Assembly (NCBI RefSeq): GCF_019799905.1
Contig: NZ_JABGCI010000009.1
Location: 1 to 64,000 of the forward strand
Reading direction: 5' to 3'
DNA from: Trujillonella endophytica
Lineage (GTDB): Bacteria; Actinomycetota; Actinomycetes; Mycobacteriales; Geodermatophilaceae
Length of the DNA stretch: 64,000 bases
A program made the position numbers and the translations under genes. Shown here one piece after another: positions 8,588-15,887 of the stretch (the first letter of the stretch is position 1; each line of letters opens with the position of its first letter). The notes under the pieces are model-generated. The model saw only the letters and a list, made by a program, of their open reading frames with translations. It ran no database searches and was not told the DNA's origin.

Positions 8588-9525
8588 CAGACCGGCGGGG
8601 CCACGAACAGGCCCTTGTCCGGGTCGTTGAACGAGCGCGAGGCGACGAACTCGTTCATGGCGTTGGCGGTGCCCCACTGGTCGGAGACCTCGGGCCGGGT
8701 GAAGTCGTAGAGGTGCGGGTGCCAGGTGTCCTCGTCCAGCTGCTCCAGCTCGGTCGTGTACTCGACGGTGTTGCCGTGCGGGTCGAGGAAGTAGCTGAAG
8801 GTGTTGTTGCCGGCGAGGTGCCGGCCCGGGCCCCAGATCTTCTCGACGCCGGCACGCAGCAGCCGGCCGGTGCCGCGCATGTACTCGTCGATGCCGCGCA
8901 GCTCGAACGAGGCGTGGTGCAGCGAGGGGTGCGGGCAGCGGGCGATGGCCAGGCTGTGGTGCCAGGCGTTGGTCCGCAGGAACCACATCATGTGGCCCAT
9001 CCGCGGGTGCATGAGCGTGTCCGAGAGGGCGAAGCCCAGGTGCCGCTCGTAGAAGGCGACCGTCGCCTCGGGGTCGGCGGAGTTGAGAACGACGTGGGAG
9101 AGGCGGACGGGGATCGACTCGCCCTCCTCGACCGTGCGGTGCTCGCGCACGGCGACGTCCGAGCTGACCTCGACGGTGCGGCCCTCGTTGTCGAAGAAGC
9201 GGAACCCGTGGCCGCCGCCGGGGGTCTGCAGGGTGCCGGGCTCGGTGACCAGCTGGACGCCGTCGGCGGCCAGCTGCGCGGCGAGGGTGTCGACGTCCGC
9301 GGCGCTGCCTGCGCCGAAGGCGATCAGGTCGATCCGCTTGTCGGCGGACTCCCGCAGGCGGACGACGTACTGCTCGGGGGAGCCCTCGGCGGCGAGGAAG
9401 GAGAGGCCGGAGTCGGTGTGCTCCTCGCTCAGGCCCCACGTGCCGCCGAAGAACTCGCGCTGGGCGGCGAGGTCGGGCACGGCCAGGTCGACGTGCCGCA
9501 GGTGGGTGATCAGGCGCTGGGTCAT
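8587..9525 (-). CDS. Extradiol (catechol 2,3-dioxygenase-type) ring-cleavage dioxygenase
   Basis: A 312-residue type I extradiol dioxygenase made of two VOC domains (about residues 8-125 and 140-270). The Fe(II) facial triad is in the C-terminal domain: His144 (RLSHVVLN), His203 or 204 (LHHASFEL) and Glu256 (GNTVEYTTEL), at spacings close to those of BphC. It opens a catechol ring next to the two hydroxyls. It heads the coupled block dioxygenase-FAH-SDR-hydrolase. Its ATG at 9525 lies 24 bases downstream of a large palindrome, a likely control site. The phenolic substrate is unknown. Confidence 0.93.
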   Translation of the reverse strand: MTQRLITHLRHVDLAVPDLAAQREFFGGTWGLSEEHTDSGLSFLAAEGSPEQYVVRLRESADKRIDLIAFGAGSAADVDTLAAQLAADGVQLVTEPGTLQTPGGGHGFRFFDNEGRTVEVSSDVAVREHRTVEEGESIPVRLSHVVLNSADPEATVAFYERHLGFALSDTLMHPRMGHMMWFLRTNAWHHSLAIARCPHPSLHHASFELRGIDEYMRGTGRLLRAGVEKIWGPGRHLAGNNTFSYFLDPHGNTVEYTTELEQLDEDTWHPHLYDFTRPEVSDQWGTANAMNEFVASRSFNDPDKGLFVAPPV

Positions 9526-9548
9526 GGCAGGTCCTCGTTCGGTCTCGA

Positions 9549-9605
9549 CGAGATCTGCACAGTCGTCACCATCAGGCGCTGATGGCGTCGAGTGTGCAGA
9601 TCTCG
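9549..9605. promoter_or_regulatory. 57-bp nested palindrome between monooxygenase and dioxygenase genes
   Basis: Outer arms 9549-9561 (CGAGATCTGCACA) and 9593-9605 are exact reverse complements, and the inner dyad CCATCAGGCGCTGATGG (9569-9585) shares the same centre (9577). Counting the intervening bases, 24 of 28 paired positions match. It fills most of the 97-base gap. It could be a double operator, an attenuating RNA hairpin, or a copy of a dispersed palindromic repeat. Confidence 0.8.
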
Positions 9606-9622
9606 ACAGGGAGGTCGGGGGG

Positions 9623-10753
9623 TCAGGCGGGCTGGCTGGTGAGGACGGCGATCGAGCGCATGAGGCCCGGGATGTCGCCCTGCACGTGGTCGAGCTGCCA
9701 CTGGGCGAGCTGGTTGGACGCCTCGACGACGGTCTTGGCGCGCTCGAACCGGCGCTCGGTGAAGGCGTCCCAGAGGTCCTGGTCGAGGACCTCGCGGCCG
9801 AGCAGCAGCTCGGTCAGCGCGTAGGCGTCCTCGAGGGCCTGCGCCCCGCCCTGGGCGATGGTCGGCGGGCAGGTGTGCGCGGCGTCGCCGATCAGCACGA
9901 CCCGGCCGCGGTTCCACGGCGCGGGCAGCACGTGGGTCTCGAACCAGGTGTAGTTCACCCGGCTCGGGTCGGTGAGCGTCTCGCGGATCTCGTCCCACGG
10001 GCCGTGGTAGGCCTGCGAGAGCTCCCGCATGACGGCCAGCTGCTCGGCGGGCGTCAGGGTGGAGCGGTCCTGGGCCGGCTCGACGATGTAGGCGTAGAGG
10101 CTGTCCTCGCCGGTGGGGCAGTAGCCGGCGATGAACGACGGCCCGCCGTAGTACAGGTCGGTGCGGGTGACGCTCGCCGGGCGGGGGCCGAACGCGCGCC
10201 AGATGCCCATCCCGATCGGCGTGGTGTCCAGCTCGATGCCCAGCGCGCGGCGGGTCCAGGAGCGCAGGCCGTCGGCGGCCACGACGAGGTCGTAGCGGCC
10301 GGTCGAGCCGTCGGAGAAGGTCACGTCCACGCCGGCGGCGTCCTGGTGCAGCTCGGTGTGCGTCGTCCCGAAGCGGACCTTGACACCGACCTCGGTGGCG
10401 CGGTCGACGAGGATCCGGGCGAGCTCCGGGCGCGGCATGCCCATCACCGCGGGCAGGTCCGGGCCGCCGGTCTTCGCGTCGGCGATCTCGGCGACGACGG
10501 TCCCGTGGGGATCGGGCGCGCGGATGCCGGTGGTGTCGAAGGCGTAGCCCGCGGCCTGCACCTGCTCCCAGACGCCGAGGGTGCGCAGCTCGCGCAGGGC
10601 GTTGCCCTGCAGCGTGATCCCGGAGCCGAGGGCCGTGGTCTCCGGCTTGATCTCGACGAGGTCGACGGCGACGCCGGCCTCCGCCAGACGGATCGCGGTG
10701 CCGGCACCGGCGAGGCCGGCACCCACCACGAGGACGGTGCTGACAGCGGGCAC
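9623..10753 (-). CDS. FAD-dependent aromatic monooxygenase (PHBH-type)
   Basis: A 376-residue group A flavin monooxygenase. Visible motifs: VLVVGAGLAGAGTAIRLAEAG (dinucleotide fold; Gly at 11, 13 and 16), DG motif AADGLRSWTRR (159-169) and GD motif LIGDAAHTCPP (287-297), the three signatures of p-hydroxybenzoate-hydroxylase-like enzymes that use NAD(P)H and O2 to hydroxylate phenols. I chose the GTG at 10753 because GAAGGAG lies just upstream; an in-frame GTG at 10780 is the alternative. It precedes the extradiol dioxygenase, so it likely makes the catechol that enzyme cleaves. Substrate unknown. Confidence 0.92.
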   Translation of the reverse strand: MPAVSTVLVVGAGLAGAGTAIRLAEAGVAVDLVEIKPETTALGSGITLQGNALRELRTLGVWEQVQAAGYAFDTTGIRAPDPHGTVVAEIADAKTGGPDLPAVMGMPRPELARILVDRATEVGVKVRFGTTHTELHQDAAGVDVTFSDGSTGRYDLVVAADGLRSWTRRALGIELDTTPIGMGIWRAFGPRPASVTRTDLYYGGPSFIAGYCPTGEDSLYAYIVEPAQDRSTLTPAEQLAVMRELSQAYHGPWDEIRETLTDPSRVNYTWFETHVLPAPWNRGRVVLIGDAAHTCPPTIAQGGAQALEDAYALTELLLGREVLDQDLWDAFTERRFERAKTVVEASNQLAQWQLDHVQGDIPGLMRSIAVLTSQPA

Positions 10754-10776
10754 GGGGGACTCCTTCGTCCGGTCCG

Positions 10777-11805
10777 TCACTTGACGGCGATCGGGTTGAC
10801 CGGGGCGCCGACGGCGCCGGTCACGGGCAGGGGGGCGGCGGTGAGGAAGAAGTCCCACCGGCCGTCGGCGGCGCAGTCGGCGGCGAGCGCGTCGAGGTCC
10901 CACATCTCGCCGAGGAAGAGGCCCATGTTGGGGATGGCGACCTGGTGCAGGGGCTGGAAGGCGACGTCGAACTCGTTGGGGCGCACCTCGAAGCCCCACG
11001 TGTCGGTGGCGATGCCGGCGATCTCGCTGGCGTGCAGCCAGTCCGCGGTGGTGAAGGACAGACCCGGCGCGGCGCCGCCGGCGTAGTCGCCCCAGCCGCG
11101 GCCCTCGGCGATGCCGCGGCGGGCCCGGGTGAGTTGACCGGTGCGGACCAGCAGGAGGTCACCGCGGCCCACCCGCGCGCTCTCGCCCTGGGCCGCGATG
11201 GTGGCCTCGAGGTGCTCGGCGGTGATGGCGAACCCGTCGGGCAGCTCGCCGCCGGTGCCGAGGGCCTCCCCGATGACCCGGCCGACGTCGAGCAGGACGC
11301 CGCGGCCGGCGATGTGCGCGGCGGCGGTCTCGATGCCGGTCACCGAGTCGCCCAGGCTGGTGACGACGTCGCCGGCACGGCGGCCGTTCCAGGCCATGCC
11401 GTGGTCGAAGATGTGGCCGAGGCCGTCCCACTGCGTCGAGCACTGCAGCGGCATCGCGACGACGTCGTCGGCGCCGCCGATGCCGTGCGGGAAGCCCTGG
11501 ATGCCGCGCTCGGCGTCGGTGCCGGTGTCGAGCATCGTGTGCACCGGGTTGGTGCGGCGGCGCCAGCCCTTCTGCGGGCCGTCCATGTCGAAGGCCTGCG
11601 ACAGCGAGAAGCTGACCCCCCGGCGGACCAGCCGGGCGCCCTCGACCCGCTTGTCCTCGCTGAGGAAGTTCAGGGTGCCGAGGACGTCGTCGGCACCCCA
11701 GCGGCCCCAGTTGGAGCAGCGCTTCGCCGCAGCGGCGATGGCGCCCTCGGGATCGCTGCGGTCGAGGGCCGGCACAGCGGCGGTGGTGTGGGTCACGTCG
11801 TCCAC
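10777..11805 (-). CDS. Cyclase-family (kynurenine formamidase-like) hydrolase
   Basis: About 342 residues, belonging to the cyclase/KynB-like metal hydrolases that open amide or ester-like bonds. The usual metal-binding HxGTHxDxxxH segment reads LQCSTQWDGLGHIFDHG here, so two His are replaced by Gln while the Asp and last His remain; the same variant is familiar from cyclase homologues in aromatic operons, from memory. GDLLLVRTGQ and PLHQVAIPNMG are conserved later motifs. Start uncertain: GTG 11805 (used), GTG 11796 or ATG 11856, the last overlapping the divergent LysR gene. It is first in the minus-strand cluster and is followed 23 bases later by the monooxygenase. Confidence 0.82.
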   Translation of the reverse strand: MDDVTHTTAAVPALDRSDPEGAIAAAAKRCSNWGRWGADDVLGTLNFLSEDKRVEGARLVRRGVSFSLSQAFDMDGPQKGWRRRTNPVHTMLDTGTDAERGIQGFPHGIGGADDVVAMPLQCSTQWDGLGHIFDHGMAWNGRRAGDVVTSLGDSVTGIETAAAHIAGRGVLLDVGRVIGEALGTGGELPDGFAITAEHLEATIAAQGESARVGRGDLLLVRTGQLTRARRGIAEGRGWGDYAGGAAPGLSFTTADWLHASEIAGIATDTWGFEVRPNEFDVAFQPLHQVAIPNMGLFLGEMWDLDALAADCAADGRWDFFLTAAPLPVTGAVGAPVNPIAVK

Positions 11806-11823
11806 GGTCCGGTGCGCCGAGGT

Positions 11824-11847
11824 ATCAGGGAAGACCGAAAGGGTGAT
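11824..11847. promoter_or_regulatory. Candidate LysR binding dyad in the divergent promoter
   Basis: ATCA (11824-11827) and TGAT (11844-11847) form an interrupted dyad in the 40-base gap between the cyclase and LysR starts, with ATCAGGG matching the half-site seen at 9570 and 12811. LysR regulators usually bind such gaps and control both directions. The match is short. Confidence 0.35.
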
Positions 11848-12802
11848 GCCCGTCATCGACGCCGTCGATAGCCTCAGCGTCGTGAACCTGGCCAACCTGG
11901 ACCTCAACCTGCTGGTGTCGCTGGACGCCCTGCTGGAGCAGCGCAGCGTCACCCGTGCGGCCCAGCAGCTCGGGCTGAGCCAGCCGGCGCTGTCGGCGTC
12001 CCTGGCCCGGCTGCGCCGCCACTTCGGCGACGAGCTGCTGTCGCGGGTCGGCAACAGCTACCGACTGAGCCCGCTGGCCGCGCAGCTCAAGCCGCGGGTG
12101 CGGCTGGCCCTCGACGGGATCGAGCGGGTGTTCACCGCGCAGCCGGAGTTCGACCCGGCCGAGTCCACCCGGGAGTTCTCCATCCTCATCAGCGACTACG
12201 GCGCCGCCGTCCTGGGGGACACGGTGGCCCAGCTGCTGGCCGAGGAGGCCCCCGGGGCGCGGCTGCGGCTGTCGCACAACACCCCCGGCGCCGTGGACTC
12301 CGCCGACCAGACCCTGCTCAACACCGACCTGCTCGTGATCCCGCACGGCTTCGTCACCGACCTGCCGCACGCCGACCTGCACCGCGACCGGTGGGTGATG
12401 GTGGTGTCCGCGGACAACGACCGGGTCGCCGACGCGCTCACCGTCGAGCTGCTCGAGACCCTGCCGTGGGTCGCGACGTACCACGGGCCGACGGCGTCCA
12501 CGCCCGCCGCGCGACAGCTGCGCCAGCTCGGCATCGAGCCGCGCGTCCAGGTGGTCACCGAGAGCTTCCTGACGGTCCCGGCTCTGGTGGCCGGCAGCGA
12601 CCGGATCGCCCTGCTGCAGGAGCGGCTGGTGCAGCTGTTGCCCCTGGACGTCGGTGTCCGCGCGCTCGCCCCGCCGTTCGAGCTGGGGCCGCTGGTCGAG
12701 GCGATGTGGTGGCACCCGGTGCACGACCGGGACCCCGAGCACGCGTTCTTCCGCGACCTGGTCAGCCGGGCGACGCACCAGGCCACCGACCCGGTCGCCT
12801 GA
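11846..12802 (+). CDS. LysR-family transcriptional regulator
   Basis: A 306-318-residue LysR regulator. The N-terminal winged helix is clear (NLANLDLNLLVSLDALLEQR, then AAQQLGLSQPALSASLARLR), followed by the inducer-binding domain from about residue 100. The NLxNLDLNLL opening suggests the true start may be the GTG at 11882; ATG 11846 is used because AAAGGG precedes it. It is divergent from the cyclase/monooxygenase/dioxygenase operon, the standard arrangement for an activator of aromatic catabolism, and also lies just upstream of the ABC importer. NodD-like subgroup by its N-terminus. Its inducer is probably a pathway aromatic; inference. Confidence 0.9.
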   Translation: MPVIDAVDSLSVVNLANLDLNLLVSLDALLEQRSVTRAAQQLGLSQPALSASLARLRRHFGDELLSRVGNSYRLSPLAAQLKPRVRLALDGIERVFTAQPEFDPAESTREFSILISDYGAAVLGDTVAQLLAEEAPGARLRLSHNTPGAVDSADQTLLNTDLLVIPHGFVTDLPHADLHRDRWVMVVSADNDRVADALTVELLETLPWVATYHGPTASTPAARQLRQLGIEPRVQVVTESFLTVPALVAGSDRIALLQERLVQLLPLDVGVRALAPPFELGPLVEAMWWHPVHDRDPEHAFFRDLVSRATHQATDPVA

Positions 12803-12810
12803 CCGGAGGG

Positions 12811-12858
12811 CATCAGCACGGCTGATGCCGCACATCAGCGATCGGCCGTTCCCTGATG
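12811..12858. promoter_or_regulatory. Two CATCAG/CTGATG dyads upstream of the ABC importer
   Basis: CATCAG-CACGG-CTGATG (12811-12827) is a perfect 17-bp dyad that fits the T-N11-A LysR rule, and a second pair, CATCAG (12833-12838) and CTGATG (12853-12858), follows. They fill the 132-base gap between the LysR stop and the binding-protein start at 12935. The same half-sites occur in the palindrome at 9569-9585. Confidence 0.55.
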
Positions 12859-12934
12859 CCGATCACTGTCTCCACACTTCGCGGCCAGTGATGCCGGTCA
12901 CCGAGACCGGCACCCGCAGTCAACGGAGACGCCC

Positions 12935-14170
12935 GTGTCGCAGCACGTCCTGGACCCCATCCGGTCCGCCGCAGAGCCGCCGATCGGCATCCGCCCCCGG
13001 AGTGCACGCCGTCGCCGCCTCGGTGCCGTCGCGGCGATCGTGTCCGCCGTCGTCCTGTCAGCCTGCAGCTCCCCGTCGGAGGTCGAGTCCGACTCGTCCT
13101 CGGCGTCGTCGGCGTCCGGCGGGGACGGCGGGTCGGTGTCCTCCGGCTCGCAGGAGCTGCTCGACGTCGCCTACGAGGGCCGGCTGGGCATGCCGCCGAC
13201 CACCGCGACGACGCCGCCGGAGGACGTCGAGCTGTGGGTCGTCTCCTGCGGTGAGCAGGTGCCCAGCTGCGCGGCACCGGTCGCCGGCGCGGTCGAGGCC
13301 GCCGAGGCGGTCGGCTGGACGGTCGACGTCTGCGACGGACAGCTGAACCCGAACGGCTGGGGCACCTGCGTGCGCCAGGCCGTCAGCGCCGGCGCCGACG
13401 TCATCATCCCGATCGGCATCGACTGCCCCGCCGTCCAGCAGCCGTTCCAGGAGGCCCGCGACGCGGGGGTGACCGTCGTGGGCGGCGGCGGCGCCGACTG
13501 CGACGCCGTCGGCGGGGAGGCCCTCTGGGCCAGCGAGCGCCTCCAGCTGGAGGGCGTCTCGGTGCAGGACATGTACGTGCTGCAGGGCAAGCTCGCCGCG
13601 GACTGGGTCATCGGCCGCACCGACGGCCAGGCGAAGGTCCTGCACCTGGTCTTCACCGACCCGCTGTGGGGGCCGTGGCTGGCGCAGGGCTTCGCGGACG
13701 AGATGGCCACCTGCGACGGCTGCGAGATCGTCTCGACCCTCGAGTACTCCAACCAGGACGTCGGCAGCGGCACGCTCCCGCAGAAGTTCTCCACCGCGCT
13801 GCTGCAGGCGGCGGACGTCAACGCGGTCTTCGTCCCGGTGAGCGGCGTGCTGAACGCCGGCCTCGGCCAGGCTGTCGTCGCCTCCGGCCGCAGCGCCGAC
13901 CTGGATGTCATCGCCGCGCTGCCGGTGACCCCGAGCTACGACGTCATCCGGAGCGACGGCGGGCTGGACGCGGTCGTCGGCTACCCGATCGAGTGGGGCG
14001 GCTGGGGCTCGGTGGACACCGCGATCCGGGTGCTCAACGGCGAGGAGCCCGAGGTCCAGGGCGACGGCTTCCAGGTCGTCGACGCCGAGAACAACCTGCC
14101 CGAGGCCGGCGAGCCGTTCACCGGGGGCGTCGACTACCAGGCTGCTTACCGCGAGGCCTGGGGCATCTGA
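12935..14170 (+). CDS. Ribose-type ABC importer substrate-binding lipoprotein
   Basis: A 411-residue exported lipoprotein: basic N-terminus, hydrophobic stretch and lipobox LSAC with the lipidated Cys at residue 44, then a Ser/Gly-rich linker. The body is a periplasmic-binding-protein fold of the sugar (type I, PBP4) class: VSAGADVIIPIGIDCPAVQQ, a hinge region, and the C-terminal lobe ending ...VDYQAAYREAWGI. It contains several Cys pairs, so disulfides are likely outside the cell. It delivers the ligand to the ATPase/permease encoded next. Given the P450 and ring-cleavage genes around it, the ligand may be an aromatic rather than a sugar; inference only. GTG start at 12935. Confidence 0.88.
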   Translation: MSQHVLDPIRSAAEPPIGIRPRSARRRRLGAVAAIVSAVVLSACSSPSEVESDSSSASSASGGDGGSVSSGSQELLDVAYEGRLGMPPTTATTPPEDVELWVVSCGEQVPSCAAPVAGAVEAAEAVGWTVDVCDGQLNPNGWGTCVRQAVSAGADVIIPIGIDCPAVQQPFQEARDAGVTVVGGGGADCDAVGGEALWASERLQLEGVSVQDMYVLQGKLAADWVIGRTDGQAKVLHLVFTDPLWGPWLAQGFADEMATCDGCEIVSTLEYSNQDVGSGTLPQKFSTALLQAADVNAVFVPVSGVLNAGLGQAVVASGRSADLDVIAALPVTPSYDVIRSDGGLDAVVGYPIEWGGWGSVDTAIRVLNGEEPEVQGDGFQVVDAENNLPEAGEPFTGGVDYQAAYREAWGI

Positions 14171-14193
14171 CCCCGTCCGCAGCCCGGCACCAC

Positions 14194-14226
14194 CCGGTGG
14201 CCGCCCCCGCGCGGGGCGGCCACCGG
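14194..14226 (+). terminator. 14-bp-stem hairpin between binding protein and ATPase genes
   Basis: CCGGTGGCCGCCCC, a 5-base loop, then the exact complement. It sits within the 73-base gap inside the ABC operon. Hairpins here commonly protect the binding-protein message or cut read-through so that binding protein exceeds transporter. No U-tract. Confidence 0.6.
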
Positions 14227-14243
14227 CCCAGGGAAGGACCCAG

Positions 14244-15887
14244 ATGACCCTGACGACGGATCCCGCCGCGACCCCGGCGACCGACGTCGTGCTCCGCGTC
14301 GCGGGGCTGACCAAGCGCTTCGGCGCGACGCTGGCCCTCGACCGGGCCGATCTCGAGCTGCGGCCCGGCACCGTGCACGCCCTCGTGGGCGGCAACGGCT
14401 GCGGCAAGAGCACCACCATCAAGGTGCTGGCCGGCGTGCACCGCGCCGATGCCGGCCGGATCGAGGTCGCCGGGCACGCGTGGGACGCCGGGCACTACGA
14501 CGCCAAGGCCGGCCGCGCCGCCGGGCTCCGGTTCGTGCACCAGGACCTCGGCCTGTTCCCGGAGCTGTCCGTCGCCGAGAACTTCGCCCTCGACGCGGGC
14601 TATCCGACCGGTCCGGCCCGCCGGGTCCGGTGGGGGGCCCTGCAGCGCCGGGTGGCCCAGCTGCTCGCCGCGTACGAGATCGAGGCCGACCCCCGGACGC
14701 CGGTGGCCGCGCTGCGGCCGGCGCAGCGGACGCTCGTCGCGATCTGCCGGGCGCTGCAGGACCAGGAGGCCGACGGGCAGCTGGTCCTGGTGCTGGACGA
14801 GCCGACGGCGACCCTGCCCCAGCACGAGTCGCAGGTGCTGCTCGATGCCGTGCGCCGCCGCGCCGACAACGGGCAGACCGTGCTGATGGTCAGCCACCGG
14901 ATGCCCGAGGTGCTGGCCGTCTGCGACGACTTCACCGTCTTCCGCGACGGCCGCACCGTCGCCGCGCTCGTCGGGCAGCGCCCCACCGAACGCGAGCTCG
15001 TGGGCCACATGACCGGGACGGCGCTCGCCGCCACGGTCGTCGGGGGCATGGCGCCGGGCGCGCTGGACGGCGCCCCGGTCCCGCCGGACGTCCAGCCCCC
15101 GGCGGCCGACGGCGACGTCGTCCTGGCGGTGCGCGACCTGGAGGGCGGCCCGCTGCGGGGGGTCGACCTGGAGGTGCGCCGGGGGGAGGTCGTCGGCGTC
15201 GCCGGCCTGGTCGGCTCCGGCCGCAGCTCCCTGCTGCGCACCGTCTTCGGCGAGCACGCCCCGGCGTCCGGCACCGTCGCCGTCCGCGACGCCGCGGGCG
15301 CGCTGTCGACCACCGGCGACGTGCGGACCCGGATGGACGCCGGCGTCGCGTTCGTCCCCGAGGACCGCGCCGGGGAGGCCGCCTTCGCCGAGCTGACGAT
15401 CCGGGACAACCTCACTGCCCCCGTGCTCCGTCGCTACTGGCGCCCGTGGGGGATGGACCGGCGGCGGGAGCGCGCCGACGCCGCCGACCTCGTCGCCCGG
15501 TACGGCGTACGCACCCCCTCCACCGACGCACCGCTCGCGTCACTGTCGGGCGGCAACCAGCAGAAGGTCGTGCTGGCCCGGTGGCTGCAGCGCCGGCCCA
15601 CGCTGCTGCTGCTCGACGAACCCACCCAGGGCGTCGACGTCATGAGCCGCGCCGACATCTACCGCACCGTCCGTGAGGCGGCCGCCGGCGGCTGCGCCGT
15701 CCTCGTCGCCTCCTCCGACCTGCTCGAGCTGAGCACCCTCTGCGACCGGGTCGTCGTGCTGCAGGACGGCCGGGTGACCGCCGAGGCCACCGGCGCGCAG
15801 CTGACACCGGACTCCCTGACCGCCCTGACCCAGAGCTCGGCCGGCGCCCCGGCCGAGCACCCAGCCCCCTCCGGAGCACCGCGATGA
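14244..15887 (+). CDS. Sugar-type ABC importer ATPase (RbsA/XylG-like, two NBDs)
   Basis: A 547-residue protein with two fused nucleotide-binding domains, as in RbsA. First domain: Walker A GGNGCGKSTTIK (about 50-61) and Walker B LVLVLDEPTATLP. Second domain: degenerate Walker A GLVGSGRSSLLRT, signature LSGGNQQKVVLARWL and Walker B LLLLDEPTQGVD. The weakened second P-loop is normal for this family, where one site hydrolyses ATP. It powers uptake through the permease that starts 4 bases inside its stop (ATGA). Cytoplasmic, membrane-associated. Confidence 0.93.
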   Translation: MTLTTDPAATPATDVVLRVAGLTKRFGATLALDRADLELRPGTVHALVGGNGCGKSTTIKVLAGVHRADAGRIEVAGHAWDAGHYDAKAGRAAGLRFVHQDLGLFPELSVAENFALDAGYPTGPARRVRWGALQRRVAQLLAAYEIEADPRTPVAALRPAQRTLVAICRALQDQEADGQLVLVLDEPTATLPQHESQVLLDAVRRRADNGQTVLMVSHRMPEVLAVCDDFTVFRDGRTVAALVGQRPTERELVGHMTGTALAATVVGGMAPGALDGAPVPPDVQPPAADGDVVLAVRDLEGGPLRGVDLEVRRGEVVGVAGLVGSGRSSLLRTVFGEHAPASGTVAVRDAAGALSTTGDVRTRMDAGVAFVPEDRAGEAAFAELTIRDNLTAPVLRRYWRPWGMDRRRERADAADLVARYGVRTPSTDAPLASLSGGNQQKVVLARWLQRRPTLLLLDEPTQGVDVMSRADIYRTVREAAAGGCAVLVASSDLLELSTLCDRVVVLQDGRVTAEATGAQLTPDSLTALTQSSAGAPAEHPAPSGAPR

